From positions 268,206,070-268,270,069 of the forward strand of contig NC_134397.1 in NCBI RefSeq assembly GCF_050003625.1: 64,000 nt of DNA. Direction: 5' to 3'. Below are positions 11,030-23,188 of this stretch, piece after piece. The position numbers and the translations under genes are program-made. How positions within the stretch are numbered: the first letter of the stretch is position 1; each line of letters starts with the position of its first letter. The stretch is from Haematobia irritans (lineage: Eukaryota > Arthropoda > Insecta > Diptera > Muscidae). The notes under the pieces are model-generated. The model made no database searches and was not told where the DNA came from. It was given only the letters and a program-made list of their open reading frames with translations.

Positions 11030-12234
11030 TACGAATGCGTATCATTACATACTACAAAGAATTACCGTTGTGGTTAGATAATACAGTCAGACACAGGCAA
11101 CTAGTCGATTTGTATTCATGGGCCATCTGAACATTTCCAAAGTTCTAAAGCTTTCAAGTATAAAGAATAAATTGAATATTTTCTCTCTCATACATATCCA
11201 TCTCTTCCTGGGGGTGGATGTATAACAAAGAAGGCCATCACCCAAAAGGATCAGTTCCACAATCAGGCACACGCCAATTTGGCAAATAAAATAAAGAAAT
11301 TGCATCTGTTCTCAGAGCAAACGAATTAATTGTGAAACAAAAAGAAGGCAAATACAGTTAAGCAGGAAAGGGATACATGACAATCCGTGCATACTCTGTG
11401 AAGGGGAGAATCGAAGAAGGTGAATTTTGCGCAGGCGCTAAGGGAATTAATTGCAGAATGAAATCAGCGTTCCGAACTCAAAGAAGAATGGAAATACGAA
11501 CAACGATACAGCAAACATTTATAGCGGCTGGTTAAATCGAAATGTGCAGGATATTTTTGTTTTATTAATGGTGACTGATAATGATAGTGGCGGCGTTGGT
11601 AATGGTGGTGGATGAATGCAAACCCACTATAAACCAATATCATGTTGATGGAGTCTAAAGAGAAGAAGCGATTTCAGTAATCAAAACAGCACGTGACAAA
11701 TTCTAAAGGAAAAACCTACTGGTGTAAGGATCTCAATGAGATGAACTGATGTGGATTGCAGTTGTTCAGTTTTGCCACAGCGAAAGTGTTTACTTAATAC
11801 GAAAGGATATTTTATAGCGAAATAAAAGGATATTATTGTTTTTCAGTTAGAACAGTGTGTCAGAGTATACATGAAAGCCCTTATCATTTTGCATTAAGAT
11901 CTAATGGCAAGGATCAAACCATTAAGGAGAATAGCTACCACCATCATCATCCACCAACAACAGAACAGGATTTCTACGGGATGGTTTAGTCTTCGAGGAC
12001 CAAATATACGGGGGAGAAATAATGAATTAAGTGCAAAAGATATTGTAAACCCTGCACAGTGGATTGGAATTGTAACAAGTGAAGTCCGCTTAAGCCGAAT
12101 GTATTTATAATAGAGATACAAAATCGATTTATTTTGTTGAGAAAATCGAATTTTAACGAAAAAATCCAAAGTAAAATTGTGTTGAAGGGAAAATGAAAAG
12201 GTTGAAAATCGTGACAGCAAAGGTTGGCTTTTTA
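11030..12234. other. No gene seen
   Basis: Less AT-biased, apparently unique sequence. Opposed frames of 60-110 codons overlap at 11894-12220 and carry no recognisable domain. It may be ordinary intron or intergenic DNA. Confidence 0.45.
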
Positions 12235-13860
12235 AGAACCGAAAAAATAAAAATAAAATTCAAAATTTTAAAATAATCATTTTCTAAAGCAAATATTTCA
12301 AAATTTTAAAAAGTCGAAAATCTACAGTACGTTATATTTTAGTGTTGATTCCGAGCCAAAGACTCGGCTTCTTAAGTAATTTTTTGGGAAGCAGTTCAGC
12401 CTTGAATCTAGGTTTCACCAAACTAAAATTTTAATACGTAATTTATTTTCGGATTTTTTAAATTTTATTTTGCTAATATTAAAATTAGAAAGTAGAATTA
12501 AATTCAAACTAAAGATTAAATTAAAGTTAAAGTAAAATAAAAATAAAGATTAAGATTATGATTAAATAATAGAATAAAGAAATAAAATTAATATTAGTAT
12601 TAAAATTATTATTAAAATCTAAATTAAAATTAAAGTTCAAATTAAAAATTTCTATAATTATAAAGATTAAGATTCTATAATTATAAAGATTAAGATTAAA
12701 TTGAAATTAAATTAGTAATAATATTACAATTAAAGTTTAAAAAAAAATTAAAAACAAAAATTAACATTAAAATAAAAATTAATTTTATTTTTTTTAATTA
12801 AAATTAAATTAGAAATAAAATTAATATTAAAATCACATGAAAGTTAAAGATAAATTTAAAATTAAGTTTAAATTTAAAAATAAAACTAATATTAAAATTA
12901 AAATAAGAATTAATTTTAAAATTAAGATTAAACTTAAATATAAACATTAAAATTAAAATCAAGATTAAATTGAAATTAAAGTAGAAATAAAATTATTATT
13001 AAAATCAAAATTAAAAATTTAAAAATAAAAACTAAAAACTAAAATTAAAGTTAAAAATAAAATACACATTATTTACTTTAAATTAAAATTTACAATTAAA
13101 GTTAAAACTAAAATAAAAACTTATTTTAATTTATTTTAAATTAAAATTAAAACTGAAAATTAAAATTAATATTAAAATGAAAAAATTAAGATCAAGATTA
13201 AATTGAAATTAAATTAGAAATAAATTAATATTAAAATCAAAATTAAAAATAAAAACTAAAATTAAAGTTAAAATAAAAATTGGTTTCATGTTTATTTACT
13301 TTAAATTTAAAATACAATCTAAAATTAAAACTAAAATAAAAAGTAATTTTAATTTATTTCAAATTAAAATTGAAATTAAAATTAATATTAACATCAACAT
13401 TAAAATTAAGAATAAAATTAAAACTAAAATGAAAATTAATTTTAATTTATTTTAAATTAAAACTACAATTACAATTGTAGTACAATAAAATTAAAAAAAA
13501 AAAACAACATTAACATTAATTGAAATTAAATTAGAAATAAATTAATATTAAAATCAAAATTAAAAATAAAAACTAAAATTAAAGTTAAAATAAAAATTGG
13601 TTTCATGTTTATTTACTTTAAATTAAAATTAAAGTTAAATTAAAACACAATCTAAAATTAAAACTAAAATAAAAATTAATTTTAATTTATTTCAAATTAA
13701 AATTGAAATTAAAATTAATATAAACATCAACATTATAAAATTAAAAAAACTAAAACTAAAATGATAATTAATTTTAAATTAAAACTACAATTACAATTAA
13801 AATTAAAAAAAAAAAAACTAACATTAAAATATACATTTAAATAAAATAATTATATACAAC
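12235..13860. repeat. Long A/T low-complexity tract
   Basis: Over 1.6 kb built almost wholly from AAATTAAAATTAAA-like words with rare G or C. Segments such as AATTGGTTTCATGTTTATTT occur twice (about 13278 and 13597), so part of the tract grew by duplication of about 320 bp. Confidence 0.85.
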
Positions 13861-15074
13861 TAAACTCAAATACACAAAATTCCAATTTGGTTTGTAGCCA
13901 CAGTTTTCGATATCTTACCACCATGAAACATTGCAGTGGCACATGAATAACGCCGACTGAGACTGCGCTTTCTTCAGCGACTGCGTCATGATTTCAGCAC
14001 TAAATCAAAACAAGTGCTGCGCGGTAGCTTAAACTGCGCTAAACACCCCAATAAAAGGCAGCTGTTACACAGGACTTTGGAAAATATTCTGAAAAGCGAA
14101 TAAATTTGTGTACAGTGTGTATAACAGGCGCATGCACAGCTTGATTTGTTTTTGGAGGGTGGTAGGAGTAGTAGAACTGATGGTGATGGTGGTGGTGGCA
14201 ATGTCCTCAACAGGACCTCAACAACAATGTGTTTTGTTTCTTTTGGCTGGTGTAATTCAATGCATTAGAAAATTATGATGGTACTGGTGTAGCTGTTACA
14301 GATCGTTTCTCCTGAAAGTGGTGGGGTTAGTTATGCTTGGTATTACTTTTCGCAATTGTAAGCATCAGAGAACTATAGCTGGTGCCAATACTTCTGGCGG
14401 TGGTGGTGGTTGTACGAGATATGGTGCAAAATGCAACCCCCTTTGTAGTAGGACAACTCATCCCACTTACAAAAGGATAATTCATACAAAATCAAAACAG
14501 CTTTTTTTCTCGGCATATTACAGGACGAGATAATGTGTGCCGGAAAAAAGGCAGGTGCTGCTGGTAAAGAGAGTTGTTAAAGTGGCTCGTGCTTATTTTG
14601 ATTTATAACAAAAACTTGGCAATTAGAAAATATCGGGTTTTCCAAGGCCATGTGTATCTAGGGCAGAACAGGACATGTTATTACACCATTGTAAAAAATC
14701 CCAATGCGGGTTTTTTTTTTCTAAGTTGTTTGAGTTAATTGTTTCTATTCACTACCAGTAGATTAGAGCAAGTTGTAACAATGACAATAGTGATTATCAT
14801 AACGGCATACATTTTTTATGGCTTGTTAAGCTTTTGATTATTGTTTTGTTTTTCTATGCCACAGCTAAGCATATTTCATATCACTTCATCGAGAACGTGG
14901 TAATTGGATGCCATTTGCCGTTGCTCAGTACAGTTTCCTATACAGATATATTCCACACAGATGTTAAGTTTCTCATCAAATATGGATATTCATTTGTAAC
15001 TGTACTTTTGATGGAAACTTCATGGACTCAAGTGTAACTCATACTGAAATCGCTTAGTAGATTGGCAGTAAAGG
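13861..15074. other. No gene seen; GGT-rich microsatellites
   Basis: Mixed-composition sequence with short GGT/GGC runs at about 14180-14200 and 14396-14412. The frames at 13986-14210 and 14318-14533 are low-complexity and have no support as genes. Confidence 0.45.
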
Positions 15075-15363
15075 TAAATTGGTTTTAGTGAAATATAGGG
15101 TTCATTGTTTTTGAGTGTATGGAGGCTATATAAAAATGTAGACCGAATCACACCATATTCGGCACACTTTTTTTGCACCCAAAATACTTCTAGATTTCGA
15201 ATATCATACAAAGCGGATAAAAATTCGGATGTCTAGACGTTCAAGAGGTCAAATCGGGAGATCGGCCTATATGGAGACTAAATCCAAATGTGGACCGAAT
15301 CACAGCATATTCGCCACACATTATGAACCAGAAATACATCAAAATATTGATGTATTTAATTAT

Positions 15364-15977
15364 GTTGGCGAGCGGGATTATTTTCGGTATTCGTGAGCGC
15401 AATTCGTTACTGACGCACACTCACGAAGATATTATTTTCATGACTCACTCACGACATTTTGGTTTGTTAATCACGCTCACGCACACTCACGACTCACACG
15501 CGAGTCATGAAAATTTTCGTGAATCACGACAATTTTCGTGATTCGTGCGTGAATCGTGAGTCACGCTCATGACAACAGCGTGAGTGTGCGTGAGCGTGAT
15601 TAGAAAACCAAAATGTCGTGCGTGAAAATAATATCTTCGTGAGTAACGAATTACACTCACGAAAATATTCCTGCTCACCAACATAAAACGCTTAAGAATT
15701 AAATTCAGTTACAATTTTAGTGACACCTGGGATGTTAAGAGTTTAATAACACTCTCGATTTTAATAATGCTCTTGTCATAAAATTATTCGTGAGTCACGA
15801 TATTTTTTGTGAGTCACGGTATTTTTCATGAGTCACGACGTTTTCGTGCGTGAGTACAAATTTTATTTTCGTGAGTGTGCGTGAGTCCTACCAAAAAATA
15901 TCGTACGTGAGTGTGCGTGAGTATGATTTTCCAGTCGTGAGTGAGCGTGAGTAAACTATTACTCACGTGCACACCTC
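15364..15977. repeat. CGTGAG/CTCACG-rich element, copy 1
   Basis: About 30 copies of CGTGAG, GTGAGTCACG or GTGCGTGAGT on both strands, giving large imperfect palindromic potential around an AT-rich centre (15670-15780). The right end CACGTGCACACCTC matches that of the second copy at 32088-32607. The left boundary is approximate. No coding capacity. Confidence 0.7.
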
Positions 15978-16187
15978 TAATCCAAATGTGGACCAAATCA
16001 AACCATATTTGGCACACTTATTTATGCACCCAAAATACCTTTAGATTTTGAAATTCAGGTTAATCGGATACAAATTGGGATGTCTAAACGCTCAAAACCC
16101 CAAATCGGGAATTCGGTTTATATGGGGGTTATACCAAAATGTGGACCGATACAGCCCATCTTCGAACTTGACCTGCCTGCAGACAAA

Positions 16188-16602
16188 GGTTAGGTTAGGT
16201 GGCAGCCCGATGTGGACCGATACAGCCCATCTTCGAACTTGACCTGCCTGCAGACAAAGGTTAGGTTAGGTTAGGTGGCAGCCCGATGTATCAGACTTAG
16301 ACTATTCAGTCCAATGTGGTATTACATATTGGTGAACTTCTCTCTTATCACTGAGTGCTGTCCGATTCCATGTTAAGCTCAATGACAAGGGACCTCCTTT
16401 TTATAGCCGAGTCTGAACGGCGTTCCACGTTCCAGTGAAGCCACTTGGAGAAGCTTTGGAACCCTCAGAAATGTCACCAGCATTACAGAGGTGGGATAAA
16501 CCGCCGCTGAAAAACTTTTTGGTGTTCGGTCGAAGCAGGTATCGAACCCACGACCTTGTGCATGGAAGGCGGGCATGCTAACCCTTGCACCACGGTGGCT
16601 CC
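16188..16602 (-). mobile_element. SINE-A, near full length, with duplicated tail region
   Basis: The tRNA-like head ends at about 16602 (complement of GGAGCCACCGTGGTGCAAGG), with the B-box complement near 16545. The 3' tail at 16188 reads GGTTAGGTTAGGTGGCAGCC. A segment of about 70 bp, spanning flank and tail, is repeated at 16139-16208 and 16210-16287. Imperfect flank similarity (CCTGCCTGCAGACAAA against CCTGCCGGCAAAA) may be the target duplication. Confidence 0.82.
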
Positions 16603-16857
16603 CCTGCCGGCAAAAGACGAGCTTGTGAAAATATTCAGCACGATACCTTCTATTGAAAACTGTAGCTGTGTATAGATGGACATGGTTTGTCCCTGATCAA
16701 GACTATATAAAATATACTTAATATAGTCGGAAATCGATATAACACACCGAAGTTACAAACGGAATGACAATCTTATTTTACTCCCATCACCATTCTAAGG
16801 TGGTGAGTCTAAAATTGTAGATGTTGCATTACATAGCCGACTCTGAAACTCCTACTT

Positions 16858-18107
16858 CCCCCGGTCTGACAAATAGATGGCGTCGCTATTATTAAATGCA
16901 TATTATTTTTATATAGTACCAACCTTCAAATGATTCGTGTCAAAATTTGACGTCAATTAGTTGTGAGATAGTTTGTGAGATTGAGCGTCTTTCGTGAAGC
17001 AACTTTTGTTATTGTGAAAAAAAATGGAAAAAAAGGAATTTCGTGTTTTGATAAAATACTGTTTTCTGAAGGGAAAAAATACGGTGGAAGCAAAAACTTG
17101 GCTTGATAATGAGTTTCCGGACTCTGTCCCAGAGAAATCAACATTAATTGATTGGTATGCAAAATTCAAGCGTGGTGAAATGAGCACTGGACGCCCGAAA
17201 GAGGTGTTACCAACGAACACATCAAAAAAATCCACAAAATGATTTTGAATGACCGTAAAATGAAGTTGAACGCGATAGCAGAGGCCTTAACTATATCAAA
17301 GGAACGTGTTGGTCATATCATTCATCAACATTTGGATATGCGGAAGCTCTGTGCAAAATGGGTGCCGCGCGAGCTCACATTTGACCAAAAACAACAACGT
17401 GTTGATGATCCTGAGCGGTGTTTGCAGCAGTTAACTCGTAATACACCCGAGTTTTTCCGACGATATGTGACAATGGATGAAACATGGCTCCATCACTACA
17501 CTCCTGAGTCCAATCGACAGTCGGCTGAGTGGACAGCGACCGGTGAACCGTCTCCGAAGCGTGGAAAGACTCAAAATTCCGCTGGCAAAGTAATGGCCTT
17601 TGTTTTTTGGGATGCGCATGGAATAATTTTTATCGATTATCTTGAGAAGGGAAAAACCATCAACAGTGACTATTATTGGAGCGTTTGAAGGTCGAAATCG
17701 CGGCAAAACGGCCCCATATGAAGAAGAAAAAAGTGTTGTTCCACCAAGACAACGCACCGTGCCACAAGTCATTGAGAACGATGGCAAAAATTCATGAATT
17801 GGGCTTCGAATTGCTTCCCCACCCACCGTATTCTCCAGATCTGGCCCCAGCGACTTTTTCTTGTTCTCAGACCTCAAAAGGATGCTCGCAGGGGAAAATA
17901 TTTGGCTGCAATGAAGAGGTGATCGCCGAAACTGAGGCCTATTTTGAGGCAAAACCGAAGGAGTACTACCAAAATGGTATCAAAAAATTGGAAGGTCGTT
18001 ATAATCGTTGTATCGCTCTTGAGGGAACCATGTTGAATAATAAAAACGAATTTTGACAAAAAAATGTGTTTTTCTTTGTTAGACCGGGGACTTATCATCC
18101 AACCTGT
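16858..18107 (+). mobile_element. Himar1-like mariner, copy A
   Basis: Irritans-type mariner lacking the outer 20 or so bases of the left TIR, which begins at CCCCGGTCTGAC. The right TIR is complete (ACAGGTTGGATGATAAGTCC read inward), followed by TA at 18108-18109. Confidence 0.93.
17024..18056 (+). pseudogene. Mariner transposase, Himar1-like, copy A
   Basis: Cut-and-paste transposase of the D,D34D mariner family, acting on TIRs at TA sites. It starts MEKKEFRVLIKYC with the N-terminal DNA-binding part. The catalytic Asp motifs TMDETW, HQDNAPCH and SPDLAP are all present. It is broken: six codons are missing between EMST and GRPKEV, a frameshift follows near 17215, a deletion at about 17675 removes the MAL codons and shifts frame, and a compensated shift scrambles the segment after SPDLAP. 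A whole protein of this type is 348 residues. The similarity to Himar1 is recognised by eye and very close. Confidence 0.93.
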
Positions 18108-18129
18108 TAATATGTCTAAAATATATAAC

Positions 18130-18242
18130 GAGAACCACAGTGGTGCAATGGTTAGCATGTCCCCCTTGATATACCAAGTATCATTGGGTCAATTCCAAAT
18201 TCGACCTAACACCAAAAAGTTTTTCATTTGTGGTTTATAGCC
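18130..18242 (+). mobile_element. SINE-A head fragment
   Basis: It contains CCACAGTGGTGCAATGGTTA (A-box region) through CACCAAAAAGTTTTTCA. The B box is mutated (GGGTCAATTCC), so the internal promoter is probably dead. Confidence 0.7.
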
Positions 18243-18405
18243 TCACAGTTGTATCTCACTTGGAGAGTGTTTCAAATAATCTATTATTCTATTAATTACC
18301 ACTTGGTGATAATTATGAGACCACTTGGAAGTAATTGTATTATGAATTATTGGTCCCTCACTATTACCCAACGAACCACATGTTGCAAAACCCAAAATAC
18401 TTATT

Positions 18406-18678
18406 GTGAAACGCTCTAAAGTGAAGTCCTATCACAACCAGCGTATAGCGCTAGACATTGCACCTTCTCATCACCATTTATTCCAGTCGATGACGCATGA
18501 TCTGTGTGATCGGTATTTCGTTGTTGTGACGAACCCAAACCTTGGGTCGATTCGTCGCGTTATACGTATGTTGCCAGAAAGATGGGAAAAGAAGTGCCTA
18601 GCGATGGACAATATTTCGATTGATCAATTTGTTAAAATTTTTTCGGAATTAATTCCAATTAAAGTTGCGAATTTATAA
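18406..18678 (+). pseudogene. C-terminal remnant of another mariner transposase
   Basis: Residues reading DIAPSHHHLFQSMTHDL and later RMLPERWEKKCLAMD match the C-terminal end of mariner transposases, where APSDYHLF and LPERWEK motifs are typical. The third catalytic Asp (APSD) is His here. The N-terminal two thirds and the TIRs are missing. It differs from Himar1, which lacks these words, so this is a third mariner lineage, possibly mauritiana- or cecropia-like. Confidence 0.7.
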
Positions 18679-20845
18679 TATGCGCTCCCAATACAAAAAA
18701 TTGGGACCATAGCCAATGATTTCTACAGGAGTTTTTCATGGGACGAACCTGCTTCGTTTTCCCATTATTTTCGTTGCTGTAGAAGTTATGCCTTAGAATA
18801 TCAAATGGGAGATTACTAAAATTACGAAAACCCCGTAAATTATGTTTGAAATTTCCTTTATTCCAATTTAACTCTTTCTTTTATAATTTACAAAACTTTC
18901 ATAACGCTTGCAACGTATAGACCTAAACTGTATTGAACTCCTCTCTCCCTAGAACACAGTGAAAGCCAAAGGAAATTTGTTGAATTGTGTTTACGATTCA
19001 TTGGCAATCTTTCCCAAATTTTTTCCGCAAATCAATTGTCGATAGCGCAAACAAAACTCCAGGGGGTTAGAATTTGAACAAATTCTGGCAGCGGGTTCTT
19101 ATTACATTAAAATCACTAAATAAATCCTTTAAGATTTCTCCACATGGAATTTTCACCGCAAAGAAAAAAATTCGCAAACATCCCAAAAACAAAACAAAAG
19201 AAAGTGAAAGGGTTTTTCTAATCAAGTAAAGGTAACATAATCAGGTATTGTCCTAAGAAAAAAGTGGTTGACAAAGGAAAAAAAAAGTAACCAAGAAAAT
19301 GTAACAAACATCTGAGGAAGTAAAAAACCCCAGCCAGTCATTCTGTCAACCATTCATCGAATCAATGTATCAATGGATTTTCCTTAATTGCAATTTTTGC
19401 GCTTCGATGGATGCAAACATAAGGCACATGTGCAAATATATTTCCTTGTTCTTCCCTAGTGAGTGAGGTGAGTGTGCATGTGTAACTCAAGATTTAGAGT
19501 AAAGACAAGGGACGTCAACTAATGAACTCCTTGTGAGAAAAAATGAGGTGAAAAGGGTAGAGATGTCGTGAAGTTTATGTGTTCAGCGACCCTTGCAACC
19601 ATTTTTTGTTAGTCCTTCGATCATATACATTTACACTAAATGTATCGATTTTGTTGGCCAACCGTTTTATATCTACGTGTGTATGTGTGGAATTGGCAAA
19701 CCCCTTGATATTTACAAGATGTTTGTGCAAAAATCGATCGCTTCTATGATTTACGGCATGTGCAAAACCGAAAGGCTTCCAATGGCAATACTTGCCCAAT
19801 CATTGTCATGTTAATTGTGCAAAATATGAATTTTATTGCTTCGCATTTTTATTCCATCGATGAACTCATCGACCCTTTCTTTCGTTTTCTTTCTTTGGCT
19901 GTCAGGGAAATGCTAATGCACTTAGCCTATTTTCCATAAATTACCCGAAAAAGGTTAGATGGAGGCATGCTTCCAATTTCCTGTCACCACTTGAAAACAA
20001 TAACACAGGACCAAAACAAAAGGAGATTTGATATTTTGATCCTGTAAAGGAAATTTGCATTTTCCGTTTGGTTGAACTTTGGCAAAAAAAAAATGAACGT
20101 CAAATGAACTTTGGATATGATTGACTTTGTTTTGAGTTCAATAGAAAGCTTGTTTTTCTTATCACCTGGCGTTTTGATCATTGATCCTTACTGTGCCATA
20201 AAAACCTATTTTCGACACACTTGGCATTATTAGACCTTTCATGGATGTTGTTCTTTGCCAGCTTTACTTTGCTAATTCATTTAGTTTTACCAAAGTAGTT
20301 TTTCTTCTCAGTTTGCCCTGAAGCGGATTAGCTGAAGGCTTTTTTGAGTTCTTGCTGCGTTTTTCACAGCTCTTACTAATTGCATTCTTTGTCATCTAAG
20401 GAAAGAAGGCAAAAAATTTGCATATTTCTTTTGAAGGATTTGCAATGAAGAAAATTTCCTACGTCAAATTTTATTAGTTTCGATTCTTTTGGTTGATTGT
20501 ATTTTGTAAAGAAAAATGAAAGTGGAAGTGCTAATGAAACAGTTGGAGTAGGTTTGCCCCATTTTGATTAACTCAAAGTTTTAATAGAAATCTGGTGCTA
20601 ATTGGATTGAAGAAATATAAGGAACACAGCAAGGTTGATTTTGGTAAGACAAAAGTGATAGAGGATAAAAGATTTGTATACTTGAAAGACTTTAGATTTT
20701 GCATTCTTTCAACTTGCCACACAACATTCCTTTTATTATACACATGTGTCGTTAATTATACATATAGATTCAGTTCATATTCAATAAAAATAAATTCTGT
20801 ACATAGGTTCGCAATTCCCCATAGAGGCATTGATTCGATTGGCAT
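18679..20845. other. No gene seen
   Basis: About 2.2 kb of apparently unique sequence with no recognised transposon and only short unsupported frames. It could contain host regulatory DNA or intron, but nothing can be assigned. Confidence 0.45.
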
Positions 20846-20849
20846 ATAA

Positions 20850-21760
20850 GAGAAGTGAGATCGGGAGAGAAAAACCAGACGACTCTAGGATTCGAAGCTT
20901 TGCCAGGAGATCTACCGGTTTTTAGTCACACGTAAGCGGGAATAGTGGAGCAAGCCTCAAGAAAGGCCTGATCTTGTACCCAAGCAGATGAGATCAACGA
21001 TTCGGAACCTCTTAAACACCAAACGGAAAGATATCCATGAGTGGAATTTTCGACAGATACTTTGTCAAGCACCACCAGCTAAAAAATCGTACAAGGAGCA
21101 AGTAAAAAGGGAGTCATCACATCGATTTAGTATTCATTATTCGGGGTGCTTTGAGTATTTTATTATACAGACGTGAATAGAATGCTTACAGTTGGAGAAG
21201 CAACAAAAATCGGATTCCGGGCATCGCTTGGAACTTCGCCATAGAGTCCGCAAGGCTGGCAGATAAGAGGCATAATTCCGAAAACCTACTCTAGGAGATC
21301 TACCGATTTTTAGACACACATATAAGCGAGAAAAATGGAGCAAGCATTAAGAAGGACCTGATCTCGTACTCAATCGGATGCGATCAACGATTCGGAGTGT
21401 CTTAAAGATCAAATTGAAAGACACTATTTGCATTTTATTTTGGAGACACATTTCGAAAAACGTGAAAGCAGAAGGTAAATGTGGCATATGGTTATCATAC
21501 CGATTTTGTATTCATTACTCGGCGTGCTTCAAACGTACTATAAAAATGTACATATTTTATTTAACACATTCAAAGATACGTACACTTAGAGAAGCCAACG
21601 AGGGATTCCGAACATCGCTCTGAACTTCACCATAGAGCCATCCAAGTTGAAAGGAATGAGATACGGAAAGAAACGCCAGACGATTCTAGGATCCTAAGCG
21701 TCGTCAACGGAAGCCAATATTTCACTAGGGGTAAACTTCAAATGTATCGACAGACATGTT
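20850..21760 (+). repeat. Diverged tandem duplication, about 390-bp unit
   Basis: Two units align with a 390-bp offset: GGAGATCTACCGGTTTTTAG (20907) against GGAGATCTACCGATTTTTAG (21294), and GATCAACGATTCGGA at 20991 and 21381. The start of a third unit (CCAGACGATTCTAGGATCC) is at about 21669. Short frames in both units begin MRSTIR but do not stay parallel. No known family is recognised. Confidence 0.7.
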
Positions 21761-22665
21761 ATCGAGCATCGTCAGACAGAAAATCTTTCACGCAGATGGC
21801 ATAGGGGTGAACGTTACATACCTTCCGATGGGACAGCCCCCTATAGCATCCCTAAGAGCAATTTCTTTCAGGTGTTAGAGGTAGGCAACAGCTTATTAAT
21901 TACTGGGTGCAGAAAATGGCGCTGGACTCCCCAACTCATCTGTAATGTATGTATCTTCAACCTTGTAATTCTGGACACCAACATTCTCTCGTCGTTTCCA
22001 TACTGAAATTAGGAAAACTAGCCCATTTGGGAAGATCTTATCGATTCTGGTACATCAGCATGGTTTCCTATCGCACAATGCGTACTCTATGAGAATAAAT
22101 TGAGAGCATTTTAGAGGTACGAAATCGCATAAACGTGTGATGCATTGAACTTCTGTAAATCTTTCTACCTTATTATCATAAGAAATTATTCAATGAGGAT
22201 TTTCGTGGCGAAAAATTTTAGTCCATGAGAAACAACCAAGTTGGGCCTCCACGTAAAGTTTTGCACTCTAGAAATTTTACCACCATGTAGATATCTTATG
22301 CGAATGATTGTTTCAAAGTGGCGATAGGTACAGATTTTAAAGAGCTTGTGGTGAAGAGTAATGAATACTTATGAACTTCTTTGCAGAAAGAAATTTGAAC
22401 CGTTCTGTCCCTCTTCAAGTCGACAACAACCATATTTATGTCTTGCCCTATCGAGGTGAATCATGAACACGGATGATATCTGCATTCGTGGCCAGAGTTT
22501 TCCTTCCTCCAAGAACTCGAAGTTTTGATGTTTGATAAGCTCTTCCTCTTCGATAAACATGGGGAATTGTTCGCGAAATAAACCACCAAAGACATTGATA
22601 AACAGTACATGTGGACAAGATAATTGTGGCAGTTAATTATTTCAGAATCACTTAGACCCGATTCT
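21761..22665. other. No gene seen
   Basis: Mixed-composition sequence following the tandem duplication. Small opposed frames lack domains or repeat structure. Confidence 0.4.
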
Positions 22666-22865
22666 TTGTTTAGCTCAATGACAAGGGACCTGCTTGTTTT
22701 GGCCGAGTTCGAACGGCGTTTCACATTACGATGAATTCATTTAGAAAAGCTTTGTCACCAGCATAACTGAGAGGGGATATTCTACCGATGAAAAACTTTT
22801 TGTTGTTTGGTCGAAACTAGGATTGAACATACGACCTTTTGCATGCAAGGCGGGCATGCTACCCA
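22666..22865 (-). mobile_element. SINE-A, degenerate copy
   Basis: It runs from TTTAGCTCAATGACAAGGGA to the tRNA-like head (GCATGCAAGGCGGGCATGCT), on the minus strand. The 3' third is missing. It meets the next copy head to head. Confidence 0.75.
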
Positions 22866-23188
22866 TGCCCGTCTTGCATACACAAGGTCGTGCATTCGAT
22901 TCCTGCTACGACCGAACACCAAAAAAGTTTTTCAGGGGTGGATTATCCCACCTCAGTAATTCTGGTGACATTTCTGAGGGTGTCAAAGCTTCTCTAAGTG
23001 GTTTCACTGGAATGTGGAACGCCGTTCGGACTCGGTTATAAAAAGGAGGTCCCTTGTTGTTGAGCTTAACATGGAATCGGGCAGCACTCAGTGATAAGAG
23101 AGAAGTTCACCAATGTGGTATCAAAATGGACTGAATAGTCTAAGTGAGCCTGATACATCGGGCTGCCACATAACCTAACCTAACCATC
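22866..23188 (+). mobile_element. SINE-A copy
   Basis: It runs from CATGCCCGTCTTGCATACAC through the body to the tail CCACATAACCTAACCTAACC. The B-box region reads GCATTCGATTCC. The A box is lost at the junction with the inverted copy on the left. Confidence 0.82.

Larger units (their letters stand above)
15075..16820 (-). mobile_element. DINE-like element, family 2, with two insertions
   Basis: Tandem units contain AATCCAAATGTGGACC, TTTGGCACACTT and TGCACCCAAAATACC. The hairpin end (CCCATCACCATTCTAAGGTG) is at about 16780-16810. It relates to the copy at 57181-58772 and the fragment at 33780-34048. A CGTGAG-rich element (15364-15977) and a SINE-A (16188-16602) sit inside it. Confidence 0.6.

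Noticed and set aside
11894..12220. Overlapping opposed frames (108 and 68 codons) as a gene
   Set aside because: No domain, no codon bias that can be judged by eye, and both strands are open at once.
15364..15977. CRISPR-like array from repeated CGTGAG words
   Set aside because: Repeats are short, irregular and on both strands with no uniform spacers, and the genome is eukaryotic.
17431..17952. 173-codon minus-strand frame opposite mariner copy A
   Set aside because: A shadow of the transposase reading frame. Similar shadows occur opposite copies B, C and D.
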